A stretch of 6,617 bases of DNA from Galactobacter sp. (GTDB lineage: Bacteria; Actinomycetota; Actinomycetes; Actinomycetales; Micrococcaceae), in assembly GCF_022712295.1 (NCBI RefSeq), contig NZ_JALAGT010000026.1, positions 1-6,617 on the forward strand, written 5' to 3'. A program made the position numbers and the translations under genes. Below, piece by piece: positions 5,197 through 6,617 of the stretch (position 1 is its first letter; each line of letters begins with the position of its first letter). Under the pieces are notes generated by a model, which saw only the letters and a list, made by a program, of their open reading frames with translations, did not search any database and had not been told where the DNA came from.

Positions 5197-6051
5197 TCAG
5201 CGGACCTCCGTGCGCTGGGAGCCGAGTCCCTCGATGGTGACCTCCACGACGTCGCCCGTCTTGAGCCAAGGATGCCGGCCGGCCTCATTGCGACGCCCTA
5301 GCGCCACACCCGCGGTGGTACCGGTCATGATGAGGTCGCCTGGCTCCAGCGTGATCATCGCGGAGAGGTACTCCACGAGATCCACTGGCGTGAAGACCAG
5401 GTCGGAGGTCGGAGCGTCCTGGACCACCTCACCGTTGACCGCCGTGGTCAGTCTGGCGCCGTCGGGGAATTCGTCTGGGGTCACCACCCATGGGCCCACG
5501 GGTGTGGAAGCCTCCCAGGCCTTGCCCTGCGTCCACTCCGAGGTTCGGCCCTGCCAGCCGCGCATGGAGACATCGTTGCCGATGGTGTACCCGCCGATCG
5601 CTGCCGCAGCAGCCTCGCCCCGCAGGCGTCGGCCGCCGGAGCCGATCACCACGGTCAGCTCGCCCTCGTAATCCAGCCGGTGGTCCTCGGGCGGCACCTC
5701 GATGGAATCGAACGGACCCGTCAGTGAGAGCGCGAACTTGGTGAAGACGGTGGGGTAGTCGGGAACCTTCTCCCCGGTCTCCTCGATGTGGCTGCGATAG
5801 TTCAGCCCGATGCAGAAGATCTTGGCCGGCCGCGTGACCACTGGCGCGTAGGCGCCGGGCTCGGGCGCTGGGAGGGTGATGCCCGACGCCACGTGCAGCG
5901 CCCCAGCGCGCGTCGCCTCCGGCTCCGCCAGGAACGTGGCAACGTCTGTGTATCCGTGCAGGGGGGAGACCGTTCCGTCCGGGTTCACCACCGCGGCGGT
6001 GGTGGCGGTGCCGGTGGTGGGATCGGTGAGACGCAGGGTGGTCAGTCGCAT
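5197..6051 (-). CDS. Fumarylacetoacetate hydrolase (FAH) family protein
   Basis: A 284-residue enzyme of the FAH superfamily, which cleaves C-C bonds in, decarboxylates or isomerises small oxo-acids with a bound Mg2+. The metal ligands are visible as E129 and E131 in LDYEGEL and D160 in IGNDVS, with the same 29-residue gap between the second Glu and the Asp as in human FAHD1. H88 and E91 in NYRSHIEETG fit the His/Glu lid pair of acylpyruvase-type members. K177 in QGKAWEAS, the following TPVGPWVV and TGTTAGV (243-249) are family hallmarks. The first 70 residues form the usual small N-terminal domain. ATG at 6051 is used; no Shine-Dalgarno is present, and TTCGAT six bases upstream may be a weak leaderless -10. 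The gene is followed directly by the lipoprotein gene. Acylpyruvate hydrolase, oxaloacetate decarboxylase or an aromatic-pathway isomerase/hydrolase are all possible. Confidence 0.9.
   Translation of the reverse strand: MRLTTLRLTDPTTGTATTAAVVNPDGTVSPLHGYTDVATFLAEPEATRAGALHVASGITLPAPEPGAYAPVVTRPAKIFCIGLNYRSHIEETGEKVPDYPTVFTKFALSLTGPFDSIEVPPEDHRLDYEGELTVVIGSGGRRLRGEAAAAAIGGYTIGNDVSMRGWQGRTSEWTQGKAWEASTPVGPWVVTPDEFPDGARLTTAVNGEVVQDAPTSDLVFTPVDLVEYLSAMITLEPGDLIMTGTTAGVALGRRNEAGRHPWLKTGDVVEVTIEGLGSQRTEVR
5205..5209 (-). promoter_or_regulatory. Shine-Dalgarno of the lipoprotein gene, inside the FAH gene
   Basis: On the minus strand GGAGG ends nine bases before the lipoprotein ATG at 5195 and lies within the last codons of the FAH gene. 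It decides the lipoprotein start and supports translational coupling across the TGA-C-ATG junction. Confidence 0.75.
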
Positions 6052-6142
6052 GCGCTCATCGAATCACATCGGGCCGGAGCTGCGCACGGGCGTTGAGCCG
6101 TGTGGCGCGGGCGCGGAAGGTGAGGTGCGCGCTGGGCCGGGG

Positions 6143-6617
6143 TCAGGACGTCGGGCGTTTGACGCGGGTGGCCGCGACGGCGGCTCCCGCACAGGCCACG
6201 GCCGCGACCACGTAGGCCAAGCGGCCGCCGGCGAAGACAGTGGCGGAGTGTGTGGTGTCGCCGCCGGCTCCGAGGGTCAGCGCGGCCGTCAGCACGGCGG
6301 TCCCCGTTGCTGCGGCCACCTGCTGCACGGTGTTGACGATGGCGGTCCCGTCCCCATGAAGCCGACCGGGGAGGGACGCCAACCCTGCGGTCATGAGTGC
6401 TGAGAAGATGCCGGACATGCCCAGACCGAACATGGTGGTGGCCGTGATCATCAGCCAGACCGGCATCGAGGGCCCCATGAAGCAGAGGATCAGGGCGGCG
6501 GCACATTGCAACAGCGTGGCGGGGATGGCGAGCGGGCGGGGACCGAGGGCATCGTAGATGCGTCCGAGGATGGGGGAAGCCACGACCTGGATCAGGCCCA
6601 TGGGCAGCATGGCGCGC
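6143..6617 (-). CDS. MFS transporter, DHA2 (EmrB/QacA-like) drug exporter, C-terminal part
   Basis: The C-terminal 157 or so residues of a major facilitator superfamily proton-driven exporter; the N-terminal two thirds lie beyond the right edge, where the frame stays open. The visible part starts within a transmembrane helix, RAMLPMGLIQVVASPILG, followed by the loop GRIYDALGPR, a motif A-like element seen in the second half of 14-helix DHA2 transporters. Then come four or so hydrophobic segments, with the polar loop LPGRLHGDGTAIVNTVQQ holding the asparagine/glutamine-rich motif common in this group. The protein ends KRPTS. The FAH gene lies 91 bp downstream on the same strand with no clear terminator between, so readthrough is possible. 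The substrate is unknown; drug or metabolite export is the family expectation. Confidence 0.87.
   Translation of the reverse strand, partial: RAMLPMGLIQVVASPILGRIYDALGPRPLAIPATLLQCAAALILCFMGPSMPVWLMITATTMFGLGMSGIFSALMTAGLASLPGRLHGDGTAIVNTVQQVAAATGTAVLTAALTLGAGGDTTHSATVFAGGRLAYVVAAVACAGAAVAATRVKRPTS

Noticed and set aside
5196..5288. Longer N-terminus for the lipoprotein starting at 5288
   Set aside because: It would overlap the FAH gene by about 90 bases and bury the signal peptide; the ATG at 5195 has a GGAGG and gives a clean lipoprotein signal.
6083..6104. Small hairpin (CACGG / CCGTG) between the MFS and FAH genes as a terminator
   Set aside because: The stem has only five firm pairs with an 8-base loop and no U-run on either strand.

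Overview
This 6.6-kb window is GC-rich, with strong G/C bias at third codon positions. It has leaderless-type promoters and a mix of gene families (NYN nuclease, CycA-type permease, CitE-like lyase, TetR, FAH hydrolase, DHA2-type MFS exporter) that points to an actinobacterium, most likely a member of the Micrococcales such as the Micrococcaceae. The taxon is inferred from style only. No rRNA, tRNA, CRISPR array, insertion sequence or phage gene is visible, and this looks like an ordinary chromosomal segment.

Left part (1-1323): about 280 bases have no convincing gene. A leftward small MerR/excisionase-type DNA-binding protein follows (681-280). About 90 bp away and divergent from it is a NYN-domain (LabA-like, PIN-fold) putative ribonuclease (772-1323). 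The DNA-binding protein resembles the antitoxin half of actinobacterial HTH/PIN pairs, but no PIN partner is seen downstream of it. The neighbouring NYN nuclease is the only PIN-like protein here.

Middle part (1324-4064): after the NYN gene lies a structured non-coding stretch with an imperfect stem-loop, a 12-bp direct repeat and a perfect 26-bp-arm inverted repeat. The last is probably a bidirectional terminator shared with the convergent cycA-like amino-acid permease (3052-1547, leftward, GTG start). A 166-bp divergent promoter region with nested inverted repeats separates cycA from a rightward CitE/HpcH-like lyase (3219-4064), which appears to be translated from a leaderless transcript.

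Right part (4065-6617): everything reads leftward. A TetR-family regulator (4632-4069) ends 4 bases from the CitE-like gene. Upstream of it are a small lipoprotein (5195-4800) that starts 1 base after the stop of a fumarylacetoacetate-hydrolase-family enzyme (6051-5197), and then the C-terminal part of an MFS exporter cut by the right edge. The CitE-like lyase and the FAH enzyme both act on small oxo-acid or acyl substrates and may share a catabolic role, with TetR as a local regulator, but no pathway can be named from this window.

I do not see a clear new multi-gene system. The points most worth a second look are the NYN/orphan-HTH divergent pair, the altered C-terminal motif of the CitE-like protein, the nested operator-like repeats in the cycA/citE intergenic region, the structured region before the terminator, and the lipoprotein coupled to the FAH gene.
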